Source: Alphaproteobacteria bacterium
GTDB lineage: Bacteria; Pseudomonadota; Alphaproteobacteria; Micropepsales; Micropepsaceae
Length of the DNA: 6,230 nt
NCBI GenBank assembly: GCA_947455695.1
Contig: CANGRN010000097.1
Span: 1 to 6,230, forward strand
Direction of reading: 5' to 3'
A model generated the notes under the pieces. That model was given only the letters and a program-made list of their open reading frames with translations. It was not told the origin of the DNA and made no database searches. This document shows positions 5,035 to 6,230 of the stretch, piece by piece; within the stretch, counting starts at the first letter, position 1; the number at the start of each line of letters is the position of its first letter. The position numbers and the translations under genes are program-made.

Positions 5035-6230
5035 ATGATCCGTTTTCTCACCTGGCTGCGCGACCTCCTGATGTCCGTGGTGAACATGTTCGCCAAGGCC
5101 GTCGTGCTGGTGATTCTGCTCGTCGCGGTCCTGCTGGTGGTGGCGCTGGCACGGGGCGACGGGATGCCGGGCAACATGGTGCTGTCGCTGGACCTGCGCG
5201 ATCCGATCGATGACAGCGCCGCTGCTCCTGGCAACATCTTCACGCCCCGTCGTGCAACCGTGATGGACGTGGTGCTGGGCCTGGACGCGGCGGGCCGCGA
5301 CAGCCGGGTGAAGGGCATGGTGATCAAGCTGGGCAATGGCGCGCTTTCCACCGCCGAGGCGCAGGAGATCGCCGCCGCCATCGACCGCTTCAAGGCGAAG
5401 AACAAGTTCGTCATCGCCCAGGCGTCCGCCTTCTTCGGCGCGGGGCTGGGCGATTACCTGGCCGCCAGCGCCGCCAATGAAATCTGGGTGATGCCCAAGG
5501 CGCCCTTCTCGGTATCGGGCGCCGGCGGCGGGGAACTGTTCCTGCGCGGCACCCTGGACAAGATCCAGGCCGTGCCCCAGATCGCCAAGCGCGCCGAATA
5601 CAAGAGCGCCGCCGACATGATGATGGAAAAGCAGATGTCGCCGGCCGACCGCGAGCAGCTCACCGCGCTGATGAACTCGGTCTATGACGGCGCGGTCCGG
5701 CAGATGGCCGCCAACCGCCACATCACACCGGCCGAAGTGATCGCGGCCTTCGAAGCCAGCCCGCAATTTTCAGAAGATGCGCGGTCGCGCCGGCTGGTGG
5801 ACCGCATCGGCTATGACGACGAGGCGCGCGCCGCCGCCAATGCCCGGGCAGGCAGCGGCGCCAAGTCGGTCAAGTTCACCGATTATGTGAAGGAAGCTGC
5901 CGATCGCTTCGGCGCCGCCAACATCGCCATCGTCGAGGCGGCGGGCGAAATCCGCGACGGCACGGCGAAGAACTCTTTGCTCAATGCGTCGTCCGGCATC
6001 GCCAGCGACGACCTGTCGGCGGCCATCGGCCAGGCGGCGCGCGACAAGAACATCAGGGCGATCGTGCTGCGGGTGGATTCCCCCGGCGGCTCGGTCACCG
6101 CCAGCGACCAGATCCTGCATGCAGTGAAGGTGGCGCAGAAGGCGGGCAAGCCGGTGGTGGTTTCCATGGGCGGCGTCGCCGCTTCGGGCGGCTATTACAT
6201 CTCGCTCAGCGCCAACAAGATCGTGGCGCA
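5035..6230 (+). CDS. sppA: Signal peptide peptidase SppA, long form (partial at right edge)
   Basis: SppA is a serine/lysine-dyad protease that degrades cleaved signal peptides in the inner membrane, with its catalytic domain in the periplasm. The reading frame is open from 5035 to the window end: 398 codons of a protein that is normally about 600 residues. A single membrane anchor spans about residues 16-38 (hydrophobic Val/Leu/Ala). The N-terminal half-domain carries the catalytic lysine K190 in EYKSAAD, matching K209 of E. coli. The start of the C-terminal half-domain carries DSPGGS (348-353) and the serine nucleophile S384 in GGVAASGGYY, matching S409. Having lysine and serine in separate halves marks the long, tandem-domain (67K) type. 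The promoter is not evident; the csbD terminator lies just upstream, so it is probably transcribed separately. The C-terminal third is outside the window. Confidence 0.94.
   Translation, partial: MIRFLTWLRDLLMSVVNMFAKAVVLVILLVAVLLVVALARGDGMPGNMVLSLDLRDPIDDSAAAPGNIFTPRRATVMDVVLGLDAAGRDSRVKGMVIKLGNGALSTAEAQEIAAAIDRFKAKNKFVIAQASAFFGAGLGDYLAASAANEIWVMPKAPFSVSGAGGGELFLRGTLDKIQAVPQIAKRAEYKSAADMMMEKQMSPADREQLTALMNSVYDGAVRQMAANRHITPAEVIAAFEASPQFSEDARSRRLVDRIGYDDEARAAANARAGSGAKSVKFTDYVKEAADRFGAANIAIVEAAGEIRDGTAKNSLLNASSGIASDDLSAAIGQAARDKNIRAIVLRVDSPGGSVTASDQILHAVKVAQKAGKPVVVSMGGVAASGGYYISLSANKIVA

Noticed and set aside
5005..5766. Minus-strand open frame of 253 codons opposite sppA
   Set aside because: It is antisense to the conserved SppA catalytic-lysine region. 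The product is rich in His, Gly and Arg in the way of reverse-frame shadows, and it has no good ribosome binding site that I could see.

Overview
The window is G+C-rich and densely coded, and looks chromosomal from an alphaproteobacterium. Three signs point there: a biotin operon ending bioD-bioA, a cluster of IalB-family envelope proteins (a family typical of Alphaproteobacteria), and a near-perfect EcfG-type general-stress promoter (GGAAC-N16-CGTT) ahead of a csbD gene. I cannot name the genus.

Layout. Positions 2-193 (+) hold the 3' end of bioD, which overlaps bioA (190-1449, +) by four bases; this is the end of a biotin operon. After a 68-base gap comes an exported peptide-methionine (S)-S-oxide reductase, msrA (1518-2216, +). 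A 162-base gap with two weak hairpins leads to three consecutive IalB-family genes (2379-2945, 2942-3523 and 3532-4110, all +). The second and third are close tandem duplicates. A strong terminator at 4131-4158 serves both this operon and the convergent msrB (4162-4620, -), an exported peptide-methionine (R)-S-oxide reductase. msrB diverges from a small csbD-family stress gene (4754-4936, +), which has the EcfG-type promoter upstream and its own terminator downstream. The window closes with the 5' two thirds of sppA (5035 to the edge, +), a membrane-anchored signal peptide peptidase.

How the genes may work together. Apart from the biotin genes, most of the window concerns the cell envelope and stress. 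MsrA and MsrB both carry export signals and together repair both stereoisomers of methionine sulfoxide. They flank three envelope proteins that share a four-cysteine pattern. Both Msr enzymes retain the catalytic cysteine but lack any resolving cysteine, so they appear to need an external thiol reductant. This is the most notable biochemical point. No mobile elements, RNA genes or CRISPR arrays were seen, and there is no gene-free stretch longer than about 160 bases. I see no clear evidence of a wholly new system. The best candidates for follow-up are the IalB triplet bracketed by one-Cys exported Msr enzymes, and the stress promoter.
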